Shown piece by piece: positions 8,696 through 17,868 of a DNA stretch of 64,000 nt. The stretch is from CAZAQK01 sp964535825. Lineage in GTDB: Bacteria; Pseudomonadota; Alphaproteobacteria; Rickettsiales; SXRF01. The DNA is taken from the NCBI GenBank assembly GCA_964535825.1, contig CAZHUC010000006.1:89767-153766 (forward strand), in the 5' to 3' direction. Under the pieces are notes generated by a model, which was given only the letters and a program-made list of their open reading frames with translations, ran no database searches and had not been told where the DNA came from. Position numbers and translations under genes: made by a program. Every line of letters starts with the position of its first letter. Position 1 is the stretch's first letter.

Positions 8696-11600
8696 TTACT
8701 TGGTTGTAGACGCGGTATCCAGCGACGCAGTTCTTACGCGTGCCTGGTAATTCTCTATGAATGTCCTGGTATTAGAAAGATTCTGGATCACCTCGTCAAA
8801 GTTCGTCGTGGTAACAGTAACATTGCTGTTGGTCACGAAATCAAACAGTGACTTATAGGGGTTATCCTGCATCAATGGTGTGAAATAGTCGCGCAGGTAT
8901 TGCAGCTGCACGGTGTTATTCTGGAAAATGTACGCCAGTGCTAATTTCAGCAATGATTCCGTTTCATCCAGTGTCAGCGGGTTGGCCGGGTTCTCCCGCA
9001 CCTTAAGCATGCTCTCCACTCCTGCTATTACCTTTTCCCAATCACGCTGCTGCCAGTAAATGTTCAGGCGTATGAGCTCTGCCTCAGGCGTTGTATCCTG
9101 CCCAAGCACATGCAGCGCTCTTTCTACAGATCCCTGCGCCACCAGCGCTTCCGCCGTGATACGGTTACGCATCATGCGTAAAGGCAAAGAATTTTCGCCG
9201 TATAGTGAATCCTGCAGCACAGAGAGGGCTTTCTGAGGCTGGTTGTTCAGCAAATGGATCGTGGCCAGTTTTGCACCGACACGACTGCGCTCTTCTTTCT
9301 CTGCGCTGAACCGCATCTGCCGATCGAGTAATTCTGCCGCCTGTGCCAGCAGATCCACAGAGATAAGACGACTGGCCAGTTTTTCTGTCAGCTCATTACC
9401 CGTTGTGCCCGTAGGTGCATAGTTCTGATATTCATAATACATGGCCAGTACATCGATCGGTGGCAGATCATCTGCACCACCCTCGCTGAACATGTATATG
9501 AATGCTTCCTGCATTTTCTTTGTCATTTCAATGGCAATAGCACTGTTAGGGAACGATGTAATGCCGCCATGCCAGATGCGCATAGCGTTGACGAAGTCCT
9601 TTTGTTCCTCATACATATTGCCAAGCAAGGTCATCACTTGCAGTTCAAGGCGATCTCCATGCCATGCAAGGCGTAATTTCTCTAATCGTTCGAACGCATC
9701 TTCACGCGTTAGGTCGCCATGGCCAATGCCCCAGATAATGCGCGATAGTTCAGCACTAGCACGCACGAAAAGGTGGCTGTAATCCTCTGCTAACATATCC
9801 CATGCGGCAAGCGCATCCTCTTCCTGTCCGTTATTGGCTGAGATCGTTGCCATCAGGAAGTTCACATAATTATTGATAGGTTTGATGATCTCAGGATCAT
9901 TAATGGTATCGAACACTTTGAGCGCGGTATTATATTCCTTATCGAAGATAAGCCGGTCTGCCGCAACGATTGCTATACGCTGCCTGAAACTCGGTGGATA
10001 TTTGCTGATATACTCATCATTCATCGCAAGGTAATCATAGTTCTGGTTAGGGTGTCCCAGCAGATCTGCCACCAGCTTGCGCCAGAAATCGATCTCTTTG
10101 ATGCCGTTCAGCTCTGCCGCTGCGAACGCGCGCGCAGCATCGGCATATCTGTATAACAAGAAGCTGGCTGCCCCCTGCATCGCAGCCAATTTCGTACTTT
10201 TGTAATATGCCGGGTTGGTTCGCCGTATACCTTCGAGCATGCCAATGGCCTCAACTGCCATCCCTTCACTAAGATACACCTGCGCCATCCTGAGGCGAGC
10301 CTCCGATTTTTCCTGCTCTTCTTTTGCTTCGACACTACGATGGAAAAGACCATTCATCATGAGCTGCATGTTCAGCTCGTCCTGGACTTTCCATTGCTTG
10401 TACGGAAACAGCGTGGTCAGATCCACCATCTTCTCGGATGCACGACTGACATCAACCGCTGGCAATCCGGGTGTCAGCGTTGCACCTTTAGCCACCGATA
10501 CGCGTATACCATTCCTGAGAAGTGCGACGGTCACATCATCTGCTTTTTTCTGTACGGCGATACCCTGCGCCGTTTGCAGTATGCCGAATTCAATGAAGTC
10601 CCTGGTCACTGCAACTCCCTCACCTGGCGTATAAAGCGGAGTGACAATCAACTGGTCTCCCACTTCCGGATCATACAAGGTGATGGGATCAGCTACTTCG
10701 AGCGCAGCCACGAACACATGTGGCGGTGCGGGAGGCTCTGTATTGATCTCAGGGCGCAGCACCTTTTCGGGCAGTTTCTTCTGGCCGGTCAATAATACCG
10801 CCCAGTTAAAGCTGTTGGTTTCCCGCGTAACGATAGGATGCGTAACTTCACGGAGTGGAATGATAAGTGTGGTAGATTTTTCAGCAGGTATCACCTCTGG
10901 CTTACCAACCACCGTATCAGGCAGCACGCCAAAATCAGACACATCAATACTCAGCGGTTTATCGATAACGATCCACAATTTCTGATTGCGGATAAAAGCC
11001 GCCATGGCCACGCGTTCCGGGAACGGAAATCGAAGTGTTGCACTATCGGAAGATGGTGAAAGCCCCAACTTCACAAAGCCTTTTTTGGTTTTTGCGCCCG
11101 CATCATCATAGTTAAGCGGTACAGGCAATTCGACTTCCGCTGCTTGCTCTTTTTCCTTTGGAGCTTCAGCTGGTGCAGTAGCAGCAACCGCTGGTGCAGG
11201 AACAGCTTCTGCTGCTGGCGCTGCAATCTCTGCTTCAGGAGCAGCCGCAGGTGTTTCTATTACGGGCGCAGATGCAGGTGTAGCGGCAGCTTCAGCCGGC
11301 TTCTCAGCTTCGCCGGCGGCAGGTGCAAGCGATGCAAGTTTACTTGCGTCGACCGCTTGCTTTGCAGGAGGAGTAGTTTTTGCAGCGACCGCCTGCTCTT
11401 TTACAGGTTGCTTATGTTTTCTTACATCCACATCGAGCAGATCGATGCCATTGATATTATCACTCACAAAGGTGCGGATGCGGTATGGTTTATCCAGCGT
11501 GAATATGATGGTTTTACCGTCCGATTTACGCACAGCTTTTTTAACGTATGGCCTGAGGTCCTGAAGCAACTTGGTAAAATCAGGATTTGCCTTGCGGTCA

Positions 11601-11812
11601 AAGGTGACAGATACAGAATTACCCTGTGCGGTTGCGATGAAATATACTGAATCTGGCCACTCGAATGTGATGCGTGCAAAGTTGCGTACAATATCACCAT
11701 GCGCCACCGGCAGCGTACCACTTTCGGGAGGACGCGCAGCCGATGCCGGCAGCACCAAAAAAGATGCTGCAACCATGACATACCTTACGACTATACGATG
11801 ACCACGTTTCAC
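8696..11812 (-). CDS. Large exported tetratricopeptide-repeat protein
   Basis: A predicted protein of about 1,038 residues. With the GTG at 11812, placed 9 bases after a GGGGAG ribosome site, it begins with a classic signal peptide: basic VKRGHR, a hydrophobic core and ASAARP as cleavage region. An ATG at 11836 is possible. After a beta-rich N-terminal part that may resemble an AMIN-type domain, there is an Ala/Pro/Glu-rich linker (about residues 135-225), a second beta-rich part, and a long helical C-terminal half with TPR-like repeats (for example AQVYLSEGMAVEAIGMLEGI). It stands convergent to the ankyrin gene. A role in envelope assembly is plausible but not shown. Confidence 0.85.
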   Translation of the reverse strand: MKRGHRIVVRYVMVAASFLVLPASAARPPESGTLPVAHGDIVRNFARITFEWPDSVYFIATAQGNSVSVTFDRKANPDFTKLLQDLRPYVKKAVRKSDGKTIIFTLDKPYRIRTFVSDNINGIDLLDVDVRKHKQPVKEQAVAAKTTPPAKQAVDASKLASLAPAAGEAEKPAEAAATPASAPVIETPAAAPEAEIAAPAAEAVPAPAVAATAPAEAPKEKEQAAEVELPVPLNYDDAGAKTKKGFVKLGLSPSSDSATLRFPFPERVAMAAFIRNQKLWIVIDKPLSIDVSDFGVLPDTVVGKPEVIPAEKSTTLIIPLREVTHPIVTRETNSFNWAVLLTGQKKLPEKVLRPEINTEPPAPPHVFVAALEVADPITLYDPEVGDQLIVTPLYTPGEGVAVTRDFIEFGILQTAQGIAVQKKADDVTVALLRNGIRVSVAKGATLTPGLPAVDVSRASEKMVDLTTLFPYKQWKVQDELNMQLMMNGLFHRSVEAKEEQEKSEARLRMAQVYLSEGMAVEAIGMLEGIRRTNPAYYKSTKLAAMQGAASFLLYRYADAARAFAAAELNGIKEIDFWRKLVADLLGHPNQNYDYLAMNDEYISKYPPSFRQRIAIVAADRLIFDKEYNTALKVFDTINDPEIIKPINNYVNFLMATISANNGQEEDALAAWDMLAEDYSHLFVRASAELSRIIWGIGHGDLTREDAFERLEKLRLAWHGDRLELQVMTLLGNMYEEQKDFVNAMRIWHGGITSFPNSAIAIEMTKKMQEAFIYMFSEGGADDLPPIDVLAMYYEYQNYAPTGTTGNELTEKLASRLISVDLLAQAAELLDRQMRFSAEKEERSRVGAKLATIHLLNNQPQKALSVLQDSLYGENSLPLRMMRNRITAEALVAQGSVERALHVLGQDTTPEAELIRLNIYWQQRDWEKVIAGVESMLKVRENPANPLTLDETESLLKLALAYIFQNNTVQLQYLRDYFTPLMQDNPYKSLFDFVTNSNVTVTTTNFDEVIQNLSNTRTFIENYQARVRTASLDTASTTK

Positions 11813-11899
11813 TCTGCACCACTCCCCGCCATGCATGTTACGGCAGTATCTGTAATAACGCAAGAATGATGCCGAAATAATCCGGCAAGTTTCAGCGGC

Positions 11900-12625
11900 T
11901 TACGCCAGATCAAAACACAGCAGCGATGAATTCTTGGTTGCCTTAATCTGGTTAACATCCGCACCCGCGAATGCAACGCCATCGCCCGCCAGCAACGGAT
12001 ATCCGTTGATCTCGGCGCTGCCTTTTGCCACCTGAATCCAGCCAAAACGCCCCTCAGGCACGATCAGTGGGAGTTCTTTTTCTTCTACACATTCTGTGAC
12101 ATACAACTTGGCATCCTGATGAATGAGGATGCTGCCATTCTTCGCATCACCACTGGCGGCAAGTGCCCAACCGTTAAGTTCACTGCCATTCGGCAACCAT
12201 TCGCTGTAGGTCGGTTTTACGCTTTTAGTATGCGGCATTATCCATATCTGAAGCAAATGCACGCGCTCTTTGTCTGAAGCGTTGAATTCGCTATGCGTAA
12301 TACCTGTGCCAGCGCTCATGCCCTGCACTTCACCTTTTTTGATGACGCGACCATTACCCATGCTGTCTTTGTGCGCAAGTTCCCCACTGATGATATAGGT
12401 AAGGATCTCCATGTCATTATGCGGGTGCGTGCCGAATCCCTGCCCGGGTTTGACAAAATCCTCATTGATAACGCGCAGGGAGCGAAAGCCCATAAAGTTC
12501 TTATCGTGATACGAGGCGAATGAGAATGTGTGGTAACTTTCTAGCCAGCCATGATGGGCATGGCCACGCGCCTCACTCTTTCTTACCATGAGCATAGGTG
12601 CTTCTTTCTTCATATTTGTCAGCAT
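11900..12625 (-). CDS. Pirin family cupin protein
   Basis: Pirins are bicupin proteins; bacterial members such as YhhW act as quercetin dioxygenases in vitro, but the physiological role is often unclear. The N-terminal cupin has the metal-ligand region GTHPHNDMEI and a later HSEF, which together supply the histidines and glutamate expected for metal binding. The C-terminal half is a second, degenerate cupin. The ATG at 12625 is chosen; a GTG at 12640 and ATGs at 12613, 12595 and 12589 are in frame, and the conserved domain starts at about 12589. The gene is monocistronic and faces away from the DUF465 gene. Confidence 0.92.
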   Translation of the reverse strand: MLTNMKKEAPMLMVRKSEARGHAHHGWLESYHTFSFASYHDKNFMGFRSLRVINEDFVKPGQGFGTHPHNDMEILTYIISGELAHKDSMGNGRVIKKGEVQGMSAGTGITHSEFNASDKERVHLLQIWIMPHTKSVKPTYSEWLPNGSELNGWALAASGDAKNGSILIHQDAKLYVTECVEEKELPLIVPEGRFGWIQVAKGSAEINGYPLLAGDGVAFAGADVNQIKATKNSSLLCFDLA

Positions 12626-12763
12626 GTTATTATCTTTCACTCCCGCAAGCCAAGAGTCATTCTGGCCTATCCGTATTCATATAGGTCAGAAGCCGCGGTG
12701 GTGCAAGGTGTCAAGCCTAGACACCCAAATAAATAAATAAAAAAAGTTTGACAATCTTTTATA

Positions 12764-12793
12764 TTGAAACTTGGGTCAAGTTTTTTTTATAAT
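12764..12793 (+). promoter_or_regulatory. Predicted sigma70-type promoter for the DUF465 gene
   Basis: TTGAAA at 12764-12769 and TATAAT at 12788-12793 are separated by 18 bases. The site lies 68 bases before the ATG of the DUF465 gene in a very AT-rich intergenic stretch. The -10 element is a perfect consensus. Confidence 0.6.
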
Positions 12794-12860
12794 TTATCTT
12801 GCCAATTTGAAGATTTTAATCGGACTGTTGTTTTTTTGTAAGCAAGGAAAGGTAAGTCTC

Positions 12861-13052
12861 ATGTCAATGAAAGCCCATATTGATGCAATCGCTGAAAAAC
12901 GCACACAACTAAAAGAGCAGATCGCTACCGAATCTGCCCGTCCCGCACCGGACTTTACACTGATCACCAATCTGAAGAAACAAAACCTGACATTGAAAGA
13001 AGAAATGCAGCGCTATCTGATCCTCATGAAGAAGGAATCCATGAGCGCCTAA
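12861..13052 (+). CDS. YdcH/DUF465 family small coiled-coil protein
   Basis: A 63-residue, highly charged and fully helical protein. The pattern AHIDAIAEKRTQLKEQI, a short turn containing RPAPD, then LKKQNLTLKEEM is that of DUF465 (YdcH-like) proteins: two helices joined by a turn, with a heptad pattern. The start at 12861 follows a strong AAGGAAAGG site. The function of the family is unknown. The gene has its own promoter and shares a two-way terminator with the convergent cold-shock gene. Confidence 0.85.
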   Translation: MSMKAHIDAIAEKRTQLKEQIATESARPAPDFTLITNLKKQNLTLKEEMQRYLILMKKESMSA

Positions 13053-13071
13053 ACAGTTACATACTCCATGT

Positions 13072-13106
13072 AAAAAAAATACCCGGGTCTCCCCGGGTAT
13101 TTTTTT
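13072..13106. terminator. Bidirectional intrinsic terminator between DUF465 and cold-shock genes
   Basis: A seven-base GC-rich stem (ACCCGGG at 13081-13087 with CCCGGGT at 13092-13098, loop TCTC) is flanked by eight A on the left and seven T on the right. It can therefore stop transcripts coming from both sides, and sits just past the stop of each convergent gene. Confidence 0.93.
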
Positions 13107-13124
13107 ATCTATCAGCTACGGAAA

Positions 13125-13337
13125 TTATGCTGCATCTGCAAGTTTCAGATTTGCAGCAGATGTACGGCCTTTATTGGTCGCCAGTTCGTAGCTCAGTTTC
13201 TGACCTTCGCTAAGGCTGTTAAGGCCGGCGCGTTCAAGTGCACTGATATGTACGAACACGTCCGATCCACCCTGATCCGGCTGGATGAACCCAAAACCCT
13301 TGGTCGGGTTGAACCATTTTACTGTACCTGTTGCCAT
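13125..13337 (-). CDS. Cold-shock protein of the CspA family
   Basis: A single cold-shock domain of 70 residues that binds single-stranded RNA or DNA and melts secondary structure. The RNP1 motif KGFGFI and the RNP2 motif VFVHIS are intact, as is the leading MATGTVKWFN. The ATG at 13337 has an AAGGAGA site 6 bases upstream; the frame extends to 13502 but that part has no family similarity. A predicted promoter at 13481-13509 gives a 5' leader of about 140 bases, the length range seen for cold-induced csp messages. The leader may act as a thermosensor; this is inferred only from length. Confidence 0.96.
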   Translation of the reverse strand: MATGTVKWFNPTKGFGFIQPDQGGSDVFVHISALERAGLNSLSEGQKLSYELATNKGRTSAANLKLADAA

Positions 13338-13480
13338 GATGATCTCCTTATAGATGGCGTTTTTCCTGCAAATATTATATCCGCAGGAAAGAGCTTTTCG
13401 TAATGACGGCAACAACATATGAAACCGCAGTCTTCGCCTCGTATATTCACAAGGCGCTAATATTGAAAACTCATGGCGGG

Positions 13481-13509
13481 ACTCTATAACCCCACCCCCC
13501 ACGCGTCAA
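13481..13509 (-). promoter_or_regulatory. Predicted promoter of the cold-shock gene
   Basis: On the minus strand TTGACG (13504-13509) is followed by a G-rich spacer and TATAGA or TAGAGT within 13481-13488, with 15 or 17 bases between. It would start transcription about 140 bases before the cold-shock ATG. Confidence 0.55.
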
Positions 13510-13597
13510 GGAACAATGGCCATTTCAGGCCGTTTTTGCCTGATTCCAGCTTTTTTCTTGTGCTATGGGGGGTATTCTTGGTAAAGAGACGCTCCGT

Positions 13598-13673
13598 GCC
13601 GTCTTAGCTCAGTTGGTAGAGCGGCGCATTCGTAATGCGTAGGTCGCAGGTTCGACTCCTGTAGACGGCACCA
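13598..13673 (+). tRNA. tRNA-Thr (anticodon CGT)
   Basis: A complete cloverleaf: acceptor GCCGTCT pairs with AGACGGC, the D-arm contains AGCTCAGTTGGTAGAGC, the anticodon stem GCGCA/TGCGT encloses the loop TTCGTAA with anticodon CGT, and the T-arm is GCAGG-TTCGACT-CCTGT. The discriminator is A, and CCA is encoded. It reads the threonine codon ACG. Confidence 0.97.
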
Positions 13674-13677
13674 TCTT

Positions 13678-14325
13678 TCAAGCCATCTGTGGCTTTCGCC
13701 ACCATGTAACAAGCGTAAATAAAAGCGCAACAAATGTTGCTATCCACAAACTATGCAACCCAAAACTATTAAATGATAAAGCGCCGACCACGCCACCGCT
13801 TATCAGGCCCAGCCACAACAATACATATGGTACAAATGCTGTTTTCTTGCCACCTGTCAATGCCTCAGCCAGGCGCTGCCCCACTTTAACCAGCGTACCG
13901 CTCATATAGGTAAGCCCAACCATCAAATCACCGCCTCGCTGGAATACTGAGTTCTCAGCACCCATTGCCAATATGATAAGTGCAATAGCTATAAATCCCT
14001 GCCCCATTTCATTACATAGGGCAGCCACGGCAAGAAGACAGGTCAACAACACCAACACACTGGTAGCGACCGGTGGGGATTTGCAAAGACTCCTCACCAA
14101 CGAGCCAAGCATTGCCCCCATGACGAACAGGAAAATAATTCCAAGAAGCAGAGAAAATGCTGCCATATCACCACTGATAAGCGCTACAGACAAACGGGTT
14201 GAATTACCGCTCATGAAAGAAACGAAATAGCCTCCCAGATACATGAATCCAACCGCATCCACAAAGCCGGCAAGCGCCGATAGACAGGCCGCCAGAAGAT
14301 AGATGTTTTTGTTGAGCGTATGCAT
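13678..14325 (-). CDS. YoaK (DUF1275) family integral membrane protein
   Basis: A 215-residue protein with about six hydrophobic helices. Family features are the N-terminal GFVDAVGFMYLGGYFVSFMSGN and a later YMSGTLVKVGQ segment, both strongly conserved in DUF1275 proteins. The function of the family is not established. It ends five bases past the 3' end of the tRNA-Thr on the opposite strand, so the two transcripts converge tightly. The base composition is somewhat more AT-rich than in the neighbouring cell wall genes. Confidence 0.88.
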   Translation of the reverse strand: MHTLNKNIYLLAACLSALAGFVDAVGFMYLGGYFVSFMSGNSTRLSVALISGDMAAFSLLLGIIFLFVMGAMLGSLVRSLCKSPPVATSVLVLLTCLLAVAALCNEMGQGFIAIALIILAMGAENSVFQRGGDLMVGLTYMSGTLVKVGQRLAEALTGGKKTAFVPYVLLWLGLISGGVVGALSFNSFGLHSLWIATFVALLFTLVTWWRKPQMA

Positions 14326-14431
14326 ATCTCCCCTAACCTATTTACTTGCAGTATGAGGTCAAACTCCTAATACGATATTAAAATCCTCTATAGCTTGAGT
14401 TTCCTCAAATGCTGTGTGTATAGTTATCGCC

Positions 14432-15619
14432 ATGGAACATGCGCTTATAAATACGCTTATTATCAGTATCGTCACCGCATTTATTTTTGGCATGATCGCC
14501 AAGAAGCTAAAATTACCTGTAATCTTTGGCTATCTTCTGGCGGGTATCTCCATAGGCCCATTCACACCTGGGTTTGTGGCAGACGTAATGTTGGCACGAC
14601 AGTTGGCAGAAATTGGCATTATACTTCTAATGTTCGGAGTTGGGCTGCATTTCTCATGGCGAGACCTCATGGAAGTACACAAAATCGCAGTTCCCGGTGC
14701 ATTGGTACAGATGTTCTCAGCTACATTTATTGGTATGTTGGCAGCTATGAGCCTTGGTTATAATGCCACACAAGGATTGATTTTTGGATTCTCTCTTTCT
14801 GTTGCCAGCACCATCGTACTGTTGCGTTCACTTGAACAACGTAAGATGTTGGACAGTACCGGTGGAAAAATCGCGATTGGCTGGCTAATTATTGAAGATA
14901 TTGCCATGGTGTTGGCATTGGTCATGTTGCCTGTTCTGGCAGAAGCAATGAAAGCCGGAGTAGCCTTGAAGATTAGCGAGGTTATTCTAACCAGCCTGAT
15001 CGTTTTATTTAAAGTGGGGCTGTTTTTCGCCTGCATGATGATTGTTGGCAAACGCTTCTTGCCTTGGTTACTGGTTGCCATTTCGCGGCTGCGTTCCTCT
15101 GAACTGAACACACTTGGTACACTAGCGATTGCTATGGGGTTTGCATTTATTGCATATGTGCTGTTCGATGCATCTTTCGCACTTGGTGCATTTCTTGCCG
15201 GCATGGTGTTAAATGAAAGTGAAATAGGCAAGAAATCTGCTGAGAATTCACTGCCCATGCGCGATGCATTTTCTGTACTGTTCTTCGTCTCCGCAGGCAT
15301 GCTGTTTGATCCAGATACGCTGTTACTGCAGCCCAATGCCGTGCTATTGACTTTCCTCGTTATTGTAGCCGCCAAGGGTATCGCAGCACTAGCGATTACA
15401 CGTTTGTTCAGACAAAGTACTCTGGCCAGCTATACCATCGCCATAGGCCTTGCGCAGATCGGTGAATTTTCCTTTATCTTAGGAGGACTTGCACTTACCA
15501 AGGGGTTAATCCCTCAGGATATGTACAATCTGGTGCTTGCCGGAGCGATGCTGTCGATTGTTGCAAATCCTTTCTTTTTCAAGCTATTAGACAAGTTCCA
15601 GTCTGATATTAGAAGCTAA
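14432..15619 (+). CDS. Monovalent cation:proton antiporter of the CPA2 (KefB/YbaL-like) family
   Basis: A 395-residue membrane protein with about 12-13 helices and the CPA2 pattern: FGYLLAGISIGPFTPG in helix 2, LLMFGVGLHFSWRDL, SVASTIVLLRSL, GWLIIEDIAMV with the D that takes part in transport, and FLAGMVLNES. It would exchange K+ or Na+ for protons. It stops after the membrane domain and lacks the C-terminal TrkA-N/RCK regulatory domain of KefB, KefC and YbaL. The start is weakly defined: ATG at 14432 is chosen over GTG at 14414, and neither has a clear ribosome site. Confidence 0.9.
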   Translation: MEHALINTLIISIVTAFIFGMIAKKLKLPVIFGYLLAGISIGPFTPGFVADVMLARQLAEIGIILLMFGVGLHFSWRDLMEVHKIAVPGALVQMFSATFIGMLAAMSLGYNATQGLIFGFSLSVASTIVLLRSLEQRKMLDSTGGKIAIGWLIIEDIAMVLALVMLPVLAEAMKAGVALKISEVILTSLIVLFKVGLFFACMMIVGKRFLPWLLVAISRLRSSELNTLGTLAIAMGFAFIAYVLFDASFALGAFLAGMVLNESEIGKKSAENSLPMRDAFSVLFFVSAGMLFDPDTLLLQPNAVLLTFLVIVAAKGIAALAITRLFRQSTLASYTIAIGLAQIGEFSFILGGLALTKGLIPQDMYNLVLAGAMLSIVANPFFFKLLDKFQSDIRS

Positions 15620-15691
15620 GCCAAGGAGGGTTTTACCTTGCACCCCGCGGCTTTCCTGATAAATTGCGGCGAAATATAAGGATTGGCATCA

Positions 15692-16453
15692 ATGGGCGAC
15701 GATAAATCCGACTTACAATCCCGCCGGGGATTCTTGCGTGTGGCTATGACTGCCCCACTTGCAGTTGCTCTGGCTGCATGTGATACAGGAACACAAGATC
15801 CTGCAAAACCTGTGCCTGCACCCGCAAAGAAAGCTGAAACAGTAAAAGACAATATATTCACCGGCATTTCTTTTACAGACCAACACGGCAAAAAATTCAA
15901 ACCAGAAGAGCTCGACCAGGCACTCGTGGTGTTCGGTTATGGTGGCTGCCCGATGTGCCAGAAAATCACCGATAGCGTCGAGGCCATTCAGAAGAAATTG
16001 CTGGAGGATGGTAAGTCCGTGCCGATCGTTGTTATTTCTGTGCAGCCCGAACAAGACCGCGATGACCTGAAGACCTATGTATCTTCGTATTATGTCAAAG
16101 GTGTAAAGCAGTTCGCTTCAGAAACCTTACCGGAAGATGATGCCGCGCGACGCGCCCTGGGCAAAAAATCGTTCGAAACCGCAAAAACATTGCCGCAGCG
16201 TGACCGCATCCTGCACGTCATATGCCCACCCGATAGCGCCGCAGCAAAAACACTGCAGACACGCATGGAACTGTCCCAGAATCCAAATAAACCAGAAAGC
16301 CATACCGCCTATATCACGCTGGTTAAGAATGGTGTGGTGGGCCAGAAGTTCCGTTCACTGCCAAATGACAATGGTGATCCGACGCCAGAATTCATGCAAG
16401 CACTGGCAGAACGCATCTCGCAAAGCATCCCAAGCACGACACGCAACCGCTGA
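15692..16453 (+). CDS. SCO-like/thioredoxin-fold protein with Tat signal and lipobox
   Basis: A 253-residue protein starting at an ATG with AAGGA nine bases upstream. The N-terminus has a twin-arginine motif (SRRGFLRV, Arg 11-12) and a hydrophobic stretch ending LAAC, so Cys30 may be lipidated. The thioredoxin-fold domain follows: GYGGCPMCQK (Cys86 and Cys89), VVISVQPEQD, and SHTAYITLVKNG near the end, where SCO proteins keep a metal-binding histidine. The spacing CxxC differs from the CxxxC of classical copper chaperone SCO proteins, so it could be a thiol oxidoreductase. Its stop overlaps the start of the next gene by one base (TGATG), so the two are probably made together. Confidence 0.8.
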   Translation: MGDDKSDLQSRRGFLRVAMTAPLAVALAACDTGTQDPAKPVPAPAKKAETVKDNIFTGISFTDQHGKKFKPEELDQALVVFGYGGCPMCQKITDSVEAIQKKLLEDGKSVPIVVISVQPEQDRDDLKTYVSSYYVKGVKQFASETLPEDDAARRALGKKSFETAKTLPQRDRILHVICPPDSAAAKTLQTRMELSQNPNKPESHTAYITLVKNGVVGQKFRSLPNDNGDPTPEFMQALAERISQSIPSTTRNR

Positions 16454-17868
16454 TGGTCTCACACGCGGCACATCATACAGGTAAACCAGAGCATCCCTTA
16501 AGGGATATTGCCATTGGTGCGGCCATCGCAGGTGCTGGCATTATCCTTGCGCCGCATATCCTGCCTGCCATTGGTATCGGCAGCACCGAAGCAGCGGCAG
16601 ATTCCATGTGGATGCTGCATGCAGAAAATGGCAGTGGCCTCGCTGGCACGATCAACGGGTTGCTGAAAGGTATCCCCCTGGTCGGTACAAAGCTGGCTGA
16701 AGGCGGCTTGTTCAATTCTGCTGCTACCGCACTGGTAGGCGTTGGCGGCGTGATGCTTGGCAAGTTCATCGAGCGCAAACAGGATGGCCATGCCAAAATA
16801 AAATGGGGCAAGATGATAAAATATGCGGCCCTTGCCACCAGCGCACTCATTGCCCTGCCAACGGTACTGACGGCTCTTGGCTCTGGCCTCATATTCATTG
16901 CAAGCATGGCTTGTGATGCGGCGTATACCAGCTCGGTCATCGGCGCGGTCGATTCCACGTTAGGTAGCATCGGCGCATCCGCCATGCAGTTTACCGGATT
17001 AAGCGGCGTAGCGGCCACCATCCCGCATTTCCTTACCTGCGGTGTATCATTACTACCAGCCGCCCTCGCCTTCATGATGGATAACGATCCGCCGCATTCT
17101 GCCATCGGTGACGATTACACGATGAAGATAAACACAGATAAAACACCATCAGGAACAGCAACAGTCACCATCACACATAAAAATGGCAACCCACTTTCAG
17201 AAAAAGAACTGGCAGTGGTGCATACACGCAAACTGCACATGTTCGTGGTCGATGACAGTTTGAAGGATTACCACCACATACACCCTGAGCCAACATCAAC
17301 ACCGGGTGTATTTACGTTCAACTTCGTTCCAAAGACCACTAATGGTTACCGCGCATGGGCGGAGTTCAGCCCTGCCAAGACCAAGCAGTTGCAGCGTACC
17401 TTCGCACTGATGCCATACGCCGGCATACGCCCAACTGCACCAGCAACACCACACACCGAAGCCACCAAAGATGGCATACAGGCGCACTGGGATCCGAACA
17501 TTGAATTACGAAAAAATTCAGACAGCGTCGTCAACATTGAGCTTACGGATACGAATGGCAGACCAATAAAGAACCTTGAGCCTGTCATGGGCGCGTATGC
17601 CCATCTGGTGGGATTCAGCGCAGACAGGAAAGAGATCGTACATTGTCACCCACTGGGTGAAGAACCAAAGAAAGATTCCGAGCGCGGTGGACCTGAGCTA
17701 CGCTTTCACATCTCACCGACCTTTGACGGGCCAGTGCAATTCTACCTGCAGATCAAACAATCCGGTAAAGAGATCTTCATACCGATAGCGCAGCGTATTC
17801 GTCCGGCAGAGAAAACTTCAGAGAAGATACATGCAACTGCGCACCACAGGGCAGGCATGGCGCATTAA
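16453..17868 (+). CDS. Membrane protein with histidine-rich beta-domain C-terminus, unknown function
   Basis: A 471-residue protein translationally coupled to the SCO-like gene. The N-terminal half is rich in Gly/Ala and has several hydrophobic segments (about 19-45, 90-103, 122-155 and 185-210). The C-terminal half has two beta-rich units. The first contains DYHHIHPEP (about residue 273); the second contains GAYAHLVGF, then HCHP (about 397-400) and LRFHISPTFDGPVQFYLQI. Such His-x-His-Pro clusters fit metal binding, and proteins with this second unit are often secreted. With the SCO partner a role in copper handling is a reasonable guess, not proven. It ends in a four-base tail overlap with the convergent gene. 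Confidence 0.8.
   Translation: MVSHAAHHTGKPEHPLRDIAIGAAIAGAGIILAPHILPAIGIGSTEAAADSMWMLHAENGSGLAGTINGLLKGIPLVGTKLAEGGLFNSAATALVGVGGVMLGKFIERKQDGHAKIKWGKMIKYAALATSALIALPTVLTALGSGLIFIASMACDAAYTSSVIGAVDSTLGSIGASAMQFTGLSGVAATIPHFLTCGVSLLPAALAFMMDNDPPHSAIGDDYTMKINTDKTPSGTATVTITHKNGNPLSEKELAVVHTRKLHMFVVDDSLKDYHHIHPEPTSTPGVFTFNFVPKTTNGYRAWAEFSPAKTKQLQRTFALMPYAGIRPTAPATPHTEATKDGIQAHWDPNIELRKNSDSVVNIELTDTNGRPIKNLEPVMGAYAHLVGFSADRKEIVHCHPLGEEPKKDSERGGPELRFHISPTFDGPVQFYLQIKQSGKEIFIPIAQRIRPAEKTSEKIHATAHHRAGMAH

Noticed and set aside
12707..12725. Hairpin GGTGTC ... GACACC before the DUF465 gene
   Set aside because: Short stem, no T run on either strand and no link to a known regulator; could be chance.
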